Assembly (NCBI RefSeq): GCF_946998875.1
Contig: NZ_CAMQAY010000028.1
Span: 1-18,104, forward strand
DNA from: an uncultured Peptoniphilus sp.
Lineage (GTDB): Bacteria; Bacillota; Clostridia; Tissierellales; Peptoniphilaceae
DNA length: 18,104 nucleotides
Reading direction: 5' to 3'
This document shows, piece by piece, positions 6,760 through 14,689 of the stretch (the stretch's first letter is position 1; every line of letters begins with the position of its first letter). A program made the position numbers and the translations under genes. The notes beneath the pieces are model-generated. The model had not been told where the DNA came from. It saw only the letters and a list, made by a program, of their open reading frames with translations, and did not search any database.

Positions 6760-7661
6760 CAATGATCAATTTCAGATAAAATATCTCTTTTATCTAACAT
6801 TTTTAAAATATTTTTTATGTCTAAAATTATAACATTTTCTCTCTTTAATTTTTCCTTAGTTTCCTTTTTTAAGAAGGAAGTGTTTATGAATAAAACGGGA
6901 GTGATGCCTTGGTACAAAGCAGAAAATTTTTTGACTAAAGATTTTACTTCAGCCTCTGGCAAAACTTCAATATTATTATATTTTTTGATTTCAAGGGCAT
7001 ATCTCTTTTTGCCCTTTTTAACATAGAAGTCAAAGGATGAATCATCTCTTGAATTTTTAAATCTCTCAACGCTGTAGCCCGTCCTTTCAAGGGCAATTTG
7101 TGCAAGTTTTTCTGCTGTAACTTCTTCAGAAAGGCTTGAAAGTCCCCGCAAGAGATTTTGTGGAAAAATTTTAAAAATTGCTGTGCAAATTTCTTTGCCT
7201 TCTCCTGCAGTCTTGTAGTCGAAGCCAATTAACATGCCCTTAACTATATTAAAATGCCCATGAGCAAGGGAATTTCTTATGTGACGAAGGAGAGAGTCAG
7301 TTTTTGATTCCCTTTCGCCCTTGGTGAGAATTATCTTTTGTGAGTGGGGACAAATTTTATTTTCATAAAATTCCACTATGTCCTTGTCAATGTAATCTAA
7401 AAAGGCTATGTCCTTATTTTCTAAATTCATATAGGTTTTTATTATGCCAAAGACAAAATTTTCAAAGTTAAGAGAAGATGTCAGCTCATTTACAGGTGAC
7501 TGTAGAGAATTTATATTTGGCACATACCATAAGAGGTATTCCAAAGTTTTAGTCATCTCTTCAGTGAGCTTTAGGGGTTTATTTTCGTGATAAATTGAAT
7601 AAGAAACCTTGTCTTTACAGTCTTCGAATTCAAAACCAAATCTTTTTAAGTTGGGAAGCAT
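6759..7661 (-). CDS. HEPN-like / PD-(D/E)XK nuclease-like protein, possible defence or toxin factor
   Basis: A 300-residue soluble protein. Residues 124-136 read LLRHIRNSLAHGH. R129-NSLA-H134 fits the R-x4-6-H catalytic motif of HEPN ribonucleases, and helices predicted around it suit the HEPN fold. Residues 182-290 look like a restriction-endonuclease (PD-(D/E)XK) fold: a helix with AEKLAQIALERTGY, then D211 in SFDFYV, E224-I-K226 in YALEIKKY, and a following strand pair (TPVLFINT, VIILDI). I chose the ATG at 7661 because AGAGGGAG (complement of 7666-7673) lies just upstream; the in-frame ATG at 7679 has no ribosome binding site. The gene stands alone on the minus strand between unrelated plus-strand genes, as accessory genes often do. 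The HEPN and nuclease calls rest on motifs only; a metabolic or regulatory role is possible. Confidence 0.62.
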   Translation of the reverse strand: MLPNLKRFGFEFEDCKDKVSYSIYHENKPLKLTEEMTKTLEYLLWYVPNINSLQSPVNELTSSLNFENFVFGIIKTYMNLENKDIAFLDYIDKDIVEFYENKICPHSQKIILTKGERESKTDSLLRHIRNSLAHGHFNIVKGMLIGFDYKTAGEGKEICTAIFKIFPQNLLRGLSSLSEEVTAEKLAQIALERTGYSVERFKNSRDDSSFDFYVKKGKKRYALEIKKYNNIEVLPEAEVKSLVKKFSALYQGITPVLFINTSFLKKETKEKLKRENVIILDIKNILKMLDKRDILSEIDH

Positions 7662-7679
7662 TTTTCTCCCTCTTTTCAT

Positions 7680-7962
7680 ATTATTCTAAAAAAAGTATAT
7701 CACATATTTAAAAAATTTTATTGAGAAAGTAAGCTTTCAAGGTAATAAAATCTTCAAAATATAATTTTCAATGAATGGAGAAGCAAAAAAAAATAAATCA
7801 AAAAAATTTATTAAGCAAGGAAATTTTAAGAATATAGAAAAGTAAAATTTTCTTAAAAAAGAATTTCATAAGGATTTATACAAAGACTAGAGCCAGATTT
7901 TGAATTTTTTGTTATAATAGATATTCATAGAAAATTATTAAGAAAATAATAAAGGAGAAAAA
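7680..7962. other. AT-rich divergent intergenic region
   Basis: About 280 bp between the minus-strand nuclease gene and the antiporter gene. A minus-strand -10-like TATACT (complement of 7694-7699) could serve the nuclease gene, without a clear -35. A plus-strand TATAAT at 7913-7918, also without a good -35, could serve the antiporter, whose AAAGGAG is at 7951-7957. A near-perfect inverted repeat, GAAATTTTA (7820-7828) with TAAAATTTTC (7843-7852), lies between. In sequence this AT-rich it may be incidental. No convincing gene is present. Confidence 0.45.
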
Positions 7963-9468
7963 ATGGAATTTGGAATTTTATCGATAGTTCCTCCAATAGT
8001 TGCCATTGCCTTGGCACTTATAACTAAGGAAGTAATAACTTCACTATTAATTGGAATTTTATCTGGAGGACTTATCTACACTGGCGGAAATATTATTGCC
8101 GCTTTGGAAACAGTTTTTGATTTAATGGGAACTAAGCTAGGCGATAACGCACTAATGCTTGTATTCTTGACAATGCTTGGTTCTCTAGTAATGGTAATGA
8201 ACATGGCAGGGGGGTCCTTTGCCTATGGAAAGTGGGCAAGCAAAAAGATTAAAAGCAAAAAAATGGCAAAACTTGCCACAGCTTTTCTTGGAATTTTAAT
8301 TTTTATAGATGACTATTTTAACTGTTTAACAGTCGGCGCAGTTATGAAGCCAATTATTGACGAAAACAAAGTATCAAGGGCAAAACTTGCCCACATAATT
8401 GACTCCACTGCAGCGCCTGTTTGTATTCTTGCACCAGTTTCATCTTGGGCGGCATCTGTAGTTGCAGTAATAGGAGATACTGGCGTAAAAAATCCTATGA
8501 GCGTATTTTTAAGCACAATACCAATGAATGTCTACCCTATACTTACTCTTCTTTTAATCCTATATTTTTGCACAACTGATATAGAAATGGGAGTAATGGA
8601 AAAATATGAATTAAATGACACATCAAGACTTGTAGAAAATGAAGAAGTAGGTTATGAATATTCAAAGAAGGGAAGAGTTTATGACCTTGTAGTGCCAATT
8701 GTAGTTTTAATTTTTGTCACAGTAATGATGATGCTAAAGACTGGCGGATTTTTCTCTGGTGAAGTGGGAGCAGCTGCTGCCTTTGGCGATGCCAATGTAA
8801 ACTTATCCCTAGTAATAGGAGCCTTCTTTGCAATAGTAGTTTCAGCCCTTCTTTATCTTCCAAGAAAACTTTTAAAGTTCGATGAATTTATGAAGGGAAT
8901 CGTAGAAGGAATGAAGACAATGGTATCTGCCATAGTAATTCTTTCCCTTGCATGGACTATTGGTGGCATCACAAGTGACGAATTTTTAAATACAGGATCC
9001 TACATTGCATCGCTAATTTCTAATTCAACAATGCCAATGTGGCTTCTACCTGCAATAATTTTTGTTGTTGGAGCCTTTTTATCCTTCTCAACAGGAACAG
9101 CTTGGGGAACTTTTGGTATATTAATTCCAATAATGGTGCCAATCCTTATGCACACAGACCACATGCACTTCTTGACAATTGTCCTTGCAGCAATTTTCTC
9201 TGGCTCAGTATTTGGAGACCACTGTTCACCAATTTCTGATACAACAATTTTGTCATCAGCAGGAGCAGGTTGCGACCACATAGCTCACGTGTCCAGTCAG
9301 CTTCCCTATGCAATTAGCGTAGGCTCTGCGTCAGCCCTTGCCTTTTTAATATCAGGCATAATAGGAAAGCCTGCTCTTACACTTCCAATTGGAATAGTAA
9401 TTCTTGCAGCAATTGTCTTTGCCTTAAAGAGAAGGACAATAAATAAATATATAAAAAGTGAAAATTAA
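7963..9468 (+). CDS. Na+/H+ antiporter, NhaC family
   Basis: A 501-residue membrane protein with about a dozen hydrophobic segments. The signature GDHCSPISDTTILSSAGAGC (residues 418-437), followed by DHIAHVSSQLPYA, is characteristic of the NhaC family of the ion-transporter superfamily. The matching N-terminal repeat holds IDDYFNCLTVGAVMKPI near residues 110-126 and STAAPVCILAPVSSW around 148-162. Members exchange sodium for protons, and some relatives exchange organic acids or amino-acid derivatives, so the substrate is not settled by sequence. The start is well supported by AAAGGAG five bases before the ATG. It is followed by its own terminator and has its own upstream region, so it is probably monocistronic. 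No truncation or missing motif is seen. Confidence 0.9.
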   Translation: MEFGILSIVPPIVAIALALITKEVITSLLIGILSGGLIYTGGNIIAALETVFDLMGTKLGDNALMLVFLTMLGSLVMVMNMAGGSFAYGKWASKKIKSKKMAKLATAFLGILIFIDDYFNCLTVGAVMKPIIDENKVSRAKLAHIIDSTAAPVCILAPVSSWAASVVAVIGDTGVKNPMSVFLSTIPMNVYPILTLLLILYFCTTDIEMGVMEKYELNDTSRLVENEEVGYEYSKKGRVYDLVVPIVVLIFVTVMMMLKTGGFFSGEVGAAAAFGDANVNLSLVIGAFFAIVVSALLYLPRKLLKFDEFMKGIVEGMKTMVSAIVILSLAWTIGGITSDEFLNTGSYIASLISNSTMPMWLLPAIIFVVGAFLSFSTGTAWGTFGILIPIMVPILMHTDHMHFLTIVLAAIFSGSVFGDHCSPISDTTILSSAGAGCDHIAHVSSQLPYAISVGSASALAFLISGIIGKPALTLPIGIVILAAIVFALKRRTINKYIKSEN

Positions 9469-9473
9469 TTTTT

Positions 9474-9502
9474 AAGGCTAACTTTCTAGTTAGTCTTTTT
9501 TT
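9474..9502 (+). terminator. Terminator after the NhaC-family gene
   Basis: Ten-base arms AAGGCTAACT (9474-9483) and AGTTAGTCTT (9488-9497) pair with a single G-U, around a TTCT loop, followed by a T run to 9502. Confidence 0.88.
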
Positions 9503-9614
9503 ATAATTTTTATAAATTTTACAAACTTATAATTTTTGTCAAAAATTTGCATTTAACTATTTAAAAAATCTTTAAAGTGGTATATATTTTAAAGAAGAAA
9601 GTAAGGGGTGCATT

Positions 9615-10127
9615 ATGAGCTTTCAAATTGAAAAGAAAAATATTTTAGATTACGAAGTTGACGCAATAGTGAATGCAGCAAATGCTGAATTAAAAAGAGG
9701 CGGCGGAGTTTGCGGACAAATTTTTAAAGAGGCAAATGACAAAGAATTAGAAGAAGAATGTAATAAACTTGCACCGATAAAACCAGGCGAATCTGTTATT
9801 ACAAAGGGTTATAATTTAAAATCAAAATACATAATTCATTCAGTGGGACCAATTTATTTTGATGGAAATCAAGGGGAAAGAGAAACTTTAGAAGCAGCTT
9901 ATAGGTCTGCCCTTTCCCTAGCAGTGGAAAATAATTTAAAGAGCCTAGTCTTTCCACTTCTATCATCAGGCATCTATGGCTATCCCCTTGATGAAGCAGC
10001 AGAAGTGGCAGTCTACACCATAAGAGACTTTATAAAGGATAAGGACCTTGATGTGACAATTTCTGTCCTTAACGACAATGTTGTAAGGGTTTTAAAAAAG
10101 AAAAACAAAGAATGGATTGAAAGATAA
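9615..10127 (+). CDS. Macrodomain protein (ADP-ribose / O-acetyl-ADP-ribose binding, probable hydrolase)
   Basis: A single-domain macro protein of 170 residues, likely cytoplasmic, that binds ADP-ribose. Relatives of this type remove ADP-ribose from proteins or deacetylate O-acetyl-ADP-ribose. Visible ligand-site elements are NAAN (20-23), GGGVCGQI (29-36, the phosphate/ribose loop), IIHSVGP (73-79) and FPLLSSGIYGYP (113-124, the diphosphate loop). The domain fills the whole protein and looks intact. AAGGGG (9603-9608) lies six bases before the ATG. It appears to be a stand-alone gene with its own terminator. No sirtuin or lipoate-protein-ligase-like partner, as found beside some bacterial macrodomains, is present in the window, so a specific substrate cannot be named. 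Confidence 0.92.
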   Translation: MSFQIEKKNILDYEVDAIVNAANAELKRGGGVCGQIFKEANDKELEEECNKLAPIKPGESVITKGYNLKSKYIIHSVGPIYFDGNQGERETLEAAYRSALSLAVENNLKSLVFPLLSSGIYGYPLDEAAEVAVYTIRDFIKDKDLDVTISVLNDNVVRVLKKKNKEWIER

Positions 10128-10160
10128 AATTTCATAAAAATTTTTTAGAAATTAAATGAG

Positions 10161-10190
10161 AAAAGGACCTGCACTGCAGATCCTTTTTTT
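10161..10190. terminator. Terminator after macrodomain gene, possibly bidirectional
   Basis: AAAAGGA (10161-10167) pairs with TCCTTTT (10181-10187). After one mismatch, CTGC (10169-10172) pairs with GCAG (10176-10179) around a 3-base loop, and a T run reaches 10190. It lies right after the stop codon of the minus-strand small ORF (10189-10191), so it probably also ends the penicillin-binding protein operon. Confidence 0.8.
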
Positions 10191-10362
10191 AGTAGAATAA
10201 TCTCTTCATTTCGTTTCTCATTCTTATTTTGCCGGCATGGTAAAAAACCTTGCCTGCCCTCTTTGGATTTAAGAGGGGCATAAGTTTTATTCTCCTTCTT
10301 CTTTTAGGCTTTATAAGTTTTATAAAGGCTATTAGTTTAATTAGGCTCTTTAATTTTTTCAT
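10189..10362 (-). CDS. Small, very basic 57-residue ORF behind the PBP gene
   Basis: An open frame of 57 codons plus TAA. The product begins MKKLKSLIKLIAFIKLIKPK and continues with four consecutive arginines. It contains about 20 Lys/Arg and very few acidic residues, so it would be strongly cationic. The N-terminal 18 residues could form an amphipathic or weakly membrane-associated helix. GGAGG (complement of 10367-10371) stands four bases before the ATG and overlaps the TAG of the penicillin-binding protein gene (10371-10373), which suggests translational coupling. A hairpin terminator follows the stop at once. I recognise no family. It could bind RNA, DNA or the membrane surface, or it might be a non-functional frame. 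The ribosome binding site and tight spacing make it more likely real than not. Confidence 0.55.
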   Translation of the reverse strand: MKKLKSLIKLIAFIKLIKPKRRRRIKLMPLLNPKRAGKVFYHAGKIRMRNEMKRLFY

Positions 10363-10370
10363 ATTTCCTC

Positions 10371-13286
10371 CTATTTTTTCTTCTTGCTACTTTTACTTGT
10401 CTTTGTTTTATCTGAAGATTTTTTTGATTTTTCTTGTTTTGATGATTTTTTAGTTTTTTTATCTCTATCTTTTTTTGGCGAATTATTTTCTTCTTCTTCT
10501 TCTTCTTCACCAAATTCATTATACCATTCTCTTGTGTGGACATCGCAGTGTTCCTTTGGAAGAGTCATATAGTCATCGGGATAAATTCCGTAGTGGTCCT
10601 TGGCGTCATATTTATCTTTTCTCTCGAAGCGAACTGTGTAAAGGACAGATTCACTTGGACAAAACTGTGTTGCAAGTTTATTGGAGTCTTTGCAAATTAA
10701 ATATTTTTTAAATAAGTCGTCTTGCTCACTTGGCTCAGTGCCAGAAATATATTTTTCGCTGTAAGATGCGCCAGCGTAATCGCTCATCTTTGTTGCAAGT
10801 TTGCCGCTCTTTGATGAAATTTTTCTAGTGACAATATAGGATGGATCTTCATCAAAATCTTCAGCCTTGCTCAAATTCTTTGTCATTGTATTAAATAAAT
10901 CAATAGCAGCTGACTTATCTGATGCAAGAGAAATTTTTGGCGAGTCAGCACCAATCCAAAGAGAAATTGTGTGGCTCTTGTTAAATCCATTGACAAAATA
11001 ATCTGAATTGACCTTGTTTTGTCCCAAGTAAGCTCCAGTTTCTGACTTGCCAATGTGGGCGCCACTTGCGTTACCCCTATCTCTGTTGGAAATAAATACA
11101 TCCTTTAAAAGGTGAGAAGTCTTTTCGTCAAAAAGTTTTTTCTTCTTGTTGGAGTTATCAATAATTATATTTCCACTTGGGTCTTCAATTTTTAAAATTG
11201 CCGTCTCTTCCTTGTAGACTCCGTCATTGGAAATTGTCTGATACATCTTTGATAATTGAGATAAGCTGATGCCAACTTGCATATTGCCAAGGGCAAGAGA
11301 CTCCAAGTTTTCGTCATTTTTCTTTTTATTTTCCCTGTGATCTATAAAATAGTCATCGCCATCTTCACTTATAATTTCAAATTTTTTAAGGACATCTATG
11401 GCCTTGTCCTTTCCAATTTCCTTTAGGACTTCAGCTGCAATGACATTGGAAGAATTTTCCATGGCAAGGCGAAGAGTCATAAGCCCCTTAAAAGAATCAT
11501 AGTAGTTGTGTGGCCAAAACATTCCGTCAACAGTTGTTGGCACATCGTCATAAACGTCGCCAAGAGTTTTTCCCTCCATAAGGGCAGGTAGGTAGACGGA
11601 AAAAGGTGTTAAAGAAGAGCCGGGCTGCCTGTAGGAATCCGTTGCACGATTTAAAATTTTTGCATTCTTTGTTCTTACATCCAGACCGCCAATTATTCCT
11701 TCCACGAAGCCACTGTCATTGTTGACAACAATTATGGCAGATTGTGGTTGCATAAGAGGGCTTGGGTTGAAGTCAAAATATTTATTTGAAATAATCAACT
11801 TGTCATTTTCGATTTTATAAAAGTCTGGATAGTCCTTTAAGTAGGCTCCGTCAATAATTAAATAATTATTTTTAAGTTCTCCAGAACCTTCTTCAATTTT
11901 TAGACCGCCAATTTCATAGGTATTTAAAATTTTATTGTCGTCAATAATGTAGGCGTCTATGATGTCAATTTTTTGTCCCAAGTCTTTAAAGTAAAGGCTC
12001 TTAATTTTTAAATCGCCATGAGAGGAGATGTTGTAAGATGATTTTGGAATAACCAAATTAAAATTCTCGTCTAAAATATTGTTGCGAGCGAAGTATAAAA
12101 TTTCGTCGCCAAAGATGATGTTGTTTCCCTCATCAAAGTTTAGGTTTAACATTCTGCTGCCGCCACTTGATGACCTATTTAACAAAAAGTTTTTGAAGTT
12201 TTCGTACTTGTCTTCTAAGTCCTTTTGAATATTTTCATCAATTGTGGAGTAAACCTTGTAGCCACCAGTGAAAAGTTTGTGCTCTCCTTCTTCCAAAGAT
12301 GTCTTATAAAAATCAGCAAGGTACCTAGAAGCCTCTTTTTTTATGTAGTCAGTGGAATAGGTAGACATTGTGTGATTTTTAAAATTGCGAGGGTTTAGGG
12401 CGCTTACGATATCATAATTTTTGGCACGCTCGTAGTCCTTATCGTCAATGTAGCCAAGCTCGTGCATTCTCATTAAGACAATTTTTTGTCTCTTAAAGGC
12501 GTCATCATTTAAAACCATATAAAGGTCCTTGCCGTCAATTTCACGAGAGCCAATGACATTAAAATCATCCTTTAAATATTCCTCTGGAACAGACTTAAAG
12601 GGAGAATAATTTGTAGGAGACTTTGGTATGCCGGCAAGAAGGGCAGCTTCTGCTATGTTTAAGTCCACTGCGTCTTTAGAAAAATAAGTTTGGGCAGCAG
12701 CCTCAATGCCATAGGCGCCTTGTCCCAAGTTAATCCTATTTAAGTAGGCTTCCAAAATTTCATTTTTGTCTAAGACATCTTCCACGCGAAGGGAAAGGTA
12801 AGCCTCTTGAATTTTTCTGCCAAGAGTTTTTTGGTTAGTAAGATAAACTGAACGCACCAATTGCTGAGTAATAGTTGAGCCTCCACGCAAAAGGGAGCGA
12901 GACTTTATATTTGCAGCAATGGAAGATGCTATTCCAATGGGGTCCAGACCCTTGTGCTTATAAAACCTGTGGTCTTCAATAGCAACAAAGGCATTTTTCA
13001 CATGATCGGGAATGTCATCTATGTCAATTAAAGTTCTATACTCAAGGGATTCAATTTTTTCAATTAAATTTCCATCTTTAGAATAAATATAGGAGCTCTG
13101 ATTAAAGGAGGAGCTTAAATTATTTAAGTCTGTGGCAGGAGTTTTTGAAATAATCGAAACAATAAGTGCTGAAAAAAGTGAAATAATTAAAACAAAAATT
13201 AAAAGCAGAATTAAAAGTCCGATTTTAATTTTTTGACTCTTATTTAAATTTTTAAAATTATTTTTAAAGTGTTGAAAATTTTTCAT
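10371..13286 (-). CDS. Class A penicillin-binding protein, glycosyltransferase intact, transpeptidase motifs degenerate
   Basis: A 971-residue bifunctional-type peptidoglycan synthase: short cytoplasmic head, one membrane helix (about 21-47), then an extracellular part. The GT51 glycosyltransferase is complete: E104 in EDHRFYKHKG, RGGSTITQQL (134-143), RKIQEAYLSLRVE (157-169) and ILEAYLNRINLGQGAYGIEA (177-196). A long linker leads to the transpeptidase domain. There the active-site serine motif SxxK is S557-S-L-T560, with ACA (Thr) where lysine is expected, in the context RQPGSSLTPF. S612-S-N614 fits SxN. The KTG site reads GKSETGA (746-752), with Glu749 in the Lys position or a two-residue insertion. 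The tail has seven glutamates, then a Lys/Ser-rich stretch ending in KKKK. AAGGAGT (complement of 13291-13297) supports the start. It makes glycan strands; cross-linking is doubtful. Confidence 0.92.
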   Translation of the reverse strand: MKNFQHFKNNFKNLNKSQKIKIGLLILLLIFVLIISLFSALIVSIISKTPATDLNNLSSSFNQSSYIYSKDGNLIEKIESLEYRTLIDIDDIPDHVKNAFVAIEDHRFYKHKGLDPIGIASSIAANIKSRSLLRGGSTITQQLVRSVYLTNQKTLGRKIQEAYLSLRVEDVLDKNEILEAYLNRINLGQGAYGIEAAAQTYFSKDAVDLNIAEAALLAGIPKSPTNYSPFKSVPEEYLKDDFNVIGSREIDGKDLYMVLNDDAFKRQKIVLMRMHELGYIDDKDYERAKNYDIVSALNPRNFKNHTMSTYSTDYIKKEASRYLADFYKTSLEEGEHKLFTGGYKVYSTIDENIQKDLEDKYENFKNFLLNRSSSGGSRMLNLNFDEGNNIIFGDEILYFARNNILDENFNLVIPKSSYNISSHGDLKIKSLYFKDLGQKIDIIDAYIIDDNKILNTYEIGGLKIEEGSGELKNNYLIIDGAYLKDYPDFYKIENDKLIISNKYFDFNPSPLMQPQSAIIVVNNDSGFVEGIIGGLDVRTKNAKILNRATDSYRQPGSSLTPFSVYLPALMEGKTLGDVYDDVPTTVDGMFWPHNYYDSFKGLMTLRLAMENSSNVIAAEVLKEIGKDKAIDVLKKFEIISEDGDDYFIDHRENKKKNDENLESLALGNMQVGISLSQLSKMYQTISNDGVYKEETAILKIEDPSGNIIIDNSNKKKKLFDEKTSHLLKDVFISNRDRGNASGAHIGKSETGAYLGQNKVNSDYFVNGFNKSHTISLWIGADSPKISLASDKSAAIDLFNTMTKNLSKAEDFDEDPSYIVTRKISSKSGKLATKMSDYAGASYSEKYISGTEPSEQDDLFKKYLICKDSNKLATQFCPSESVLYTVRFERKDKYDAKDHYGIYPDDYMTLPKEHCDVHTREWYNEFGEEEEEEENNSPKKDRDKKTKKSSKQEKSKKSSDKTKTSKSSKKKK

Positions 13287-13303
13287 AGTTACTCCTTTTT
13301 TTA

Positions 13304-13309
13304 ATTATA
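13304..13309 (-). promoter_or_regulatory. Candidate -10 box for the PBP gene
   Basis: TATAAT on the minus strand (complement of 13304-13309), 18 bases upstream of the start codon. There is no good -35 at the expected spacing (TAGTAA is the nearest), so this is a tentative call. Confidence 0.4.
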
Positions 13310-13387
13310 ACATTTTAAGTAGATGATTACTATTATGTTAATAAGCTAAATAGTATTCCCTTATTTTTTTATGACAGCATTATGTAG

Positions 13388-13393
13388 TATAAT
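13388..13393 (+). promoter_or_regulatory. -10 box immediately upstream of hflX
   Basis: A perfect TATAAT six bases before the hflX ATG. A T-rich stretch (13365-13370) is at the -35 distance but is not a close match. ATGACA (13371-13376) is only 11 bp away. If this box is used, transcription would begin at or next to the start codon. Confidence 0.55.
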
Positions 13394-13399
13394 GTAGTC

Positions 13400-14689
13400 A
13401 TGGATAATGTTTATTTAGAGAATTTAAATTCAAATAAAAAATTAGAGAGAGTTATTATTGTCGGCACAAATATTGGCGCTTACCCTCACAGCCTTGAGAC
13501 TTCTATGAAGGAGCTTAGTGACCTTGTCTTTGCAGATGGGGCAGAGGTTGTTGGTGAAGTTACGCAAAATATTTTAAAGTTCAATCCAAAATATTTAATT
13601 GGGTCCGGTAAGGTTGACGAGATAAAGGAAATGGTTGAGCTCTTAGAAGTTGATGCCGTTGTCTTTAACGACGAGCTTTCTGGAATACAAGTTAGAAACT
13701 TGGAAAAGAGAATTAAGAAAAAAGTAATTGACAGGACTAATTTAATCCTAGATATTTTTGGACTCCGTGCCACAACTTATGAGGCTAAGCTTCAAGTTGA
13801 GCTTGCCATGTTAGAGTATCAACTGCCTAGACTTCTTGGCATCGACGGATGGTCAAGGACTGGCGGTGGAATTGGTACCAGAGGACCTGGTGAACAAATT
13901 ATTGAAACTGACAGGAGAAGGTTAAAGAGAGAAATCGATAAGATTAAGGAGAAGCTTGACAAGGCAAAGAAGACTAGAGATACCACAAGGACTAGAAGAC
14001 TTGACTCCAACATTCCCATTGTCTCCCTTGTTGGCTACACCAACGCAGGTAAGTCCACAATCTTAAATAGATTAAAGGATGAAGACTCAGGAGAGGTCTC
14101 TGTGAGAAATATGCTCTTTGAAACTCTTGACCCATCTTCAAGAAAGGCAAGGCTCCTTTCTGGTCGTGAGTTTATAATTTCTGACACTGTTGGTTTTGTT
14201 TCCAAGCTTCCTACAAAAATCGTTGAGGCTTTTAAGTCAACTCTTGAAGAAATCAAGTATTCTGATTTAATTCTTCATGTCATTGACGCATCAAGCGAGG
14301 ACTTAGAAATTCAGTACAAGACAACTATGTCTATCTTAAAGGACATTGATGTCTTAGATAAAAATATAATCACTGTCTTTAACAAGGTTGACAAGGTAAA
14401 TACAGAGGACATAAATCTTCCGCTAAAAGTTTTGCCAGAGAAAAAGATTTATATTTCTGCCAAAAAAGACGAGAACATGGATGAGCTTTTAAAGATCATA
14501 GAAGACAATCTTAATGAAAAATATTTTGATGTGAAATTAAAATTTGCCTATGGTGATACAGATTTACTCTACAAGTTAGTGGAAAAATTTGACGCAAAAC
14601 CTCTTTATGAAGATGAGGGAATTTATTTAGAATTAAAGCTTGAAGAAAGTGAATACGAAAAAGTAAAGGATTATGTCGTAAATGTATAA
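13400..14689 (+). CDS. hflX: GTPase HflX (ribosome-associated)
   Basis: HflX is a ribosome-binding GTPase that in several bacteria splits stalled or heat-damaged 70S ribosomes. The 429-residue protein has the HflX N-terminal domain with EVVGEVTQ (49-56) and LIGSGKVDEI (66-75), the Gly-rich linker GGGIGTRGPGE (155-165), a charged coiled-coil region (about 168-200), and the G domain with GYTNAGKST (P-loop, 212-220), DTVGF (262-266) and NKVD (328-331). Length is normal. The start is odd: there is no Shine-Dalgarno before ATG 13400, an in-frame TAG at 13385-13387 rules out an earlier start, and no later ATG, GTG or TTG would leave the conserved N-terminus intact. It heads an operon with yigZ and nadE. 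Confidence 0.95.
   Translation: MDNVYLENLNSNKKLERVIIVGTNIGAYPHSLETSMKELSDLVFADGAEVVGEVTQNILKFNPKYLIGSGKVDEIKEMVELLEVDAVVFNDELSGIQVRNLEKRIKKKVIDRTNLILDIFGLRATTYEAKLQVELAMLEYQLPRLLGIDGWSRTGGGIGTRGPGEQIIETDRRRLKREIDKIKEKLDKAKKTRDTTRTRRLDSNIPIVSLVGYTNAGKSTILNRLKDEDSGEVSVRNMLFETLDPSSRKARLLSGREFIISDTVGFVSKLPTKIVEAFKSTLEEIKYSDLILHVIDASSEDLEIQYKTTMSILKDIDVLDKNIITVFNKVDKVNTEDINLPLKVLPEKKIYISAKKDENMDELLKIIEDNLNEKYFDVKLKFAYGDTDLLYKLVEKFDAKPLYEDEGIYLELKLEESEYEKVKDYVVNV

Noticed and set aside
7662..7679. Upstream ATG for the minus-strand nuclease-like gene
   Set aside because: No Shine-Dalgarno precedes it, while ATG 7661 has AGAGGGAG at good spacing.
7771..7845. Mini-ORF of 24 codons in the divergent intergenic region
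   Set aside because: No ribosome binding site, very Lys/Asn-rich composition expected by chance in AT-rich DNA.
7820..7852. Inverted repeat GAAATTTTA / TAAAATTTTC as an operator or terminator
   Set aside because: Composed only of AT-rich words with a length mismatch, no T run and no GC stem. Chance is likely in this composition.
10250..10453. Plus-strand hydrophobic ORF opposite the PBP 3' end and the small basic ORF
   Set aside because: Its hydrophobicity is the complement of Lys-rich codons on the other strand, and it has no clear ribosome binding site.
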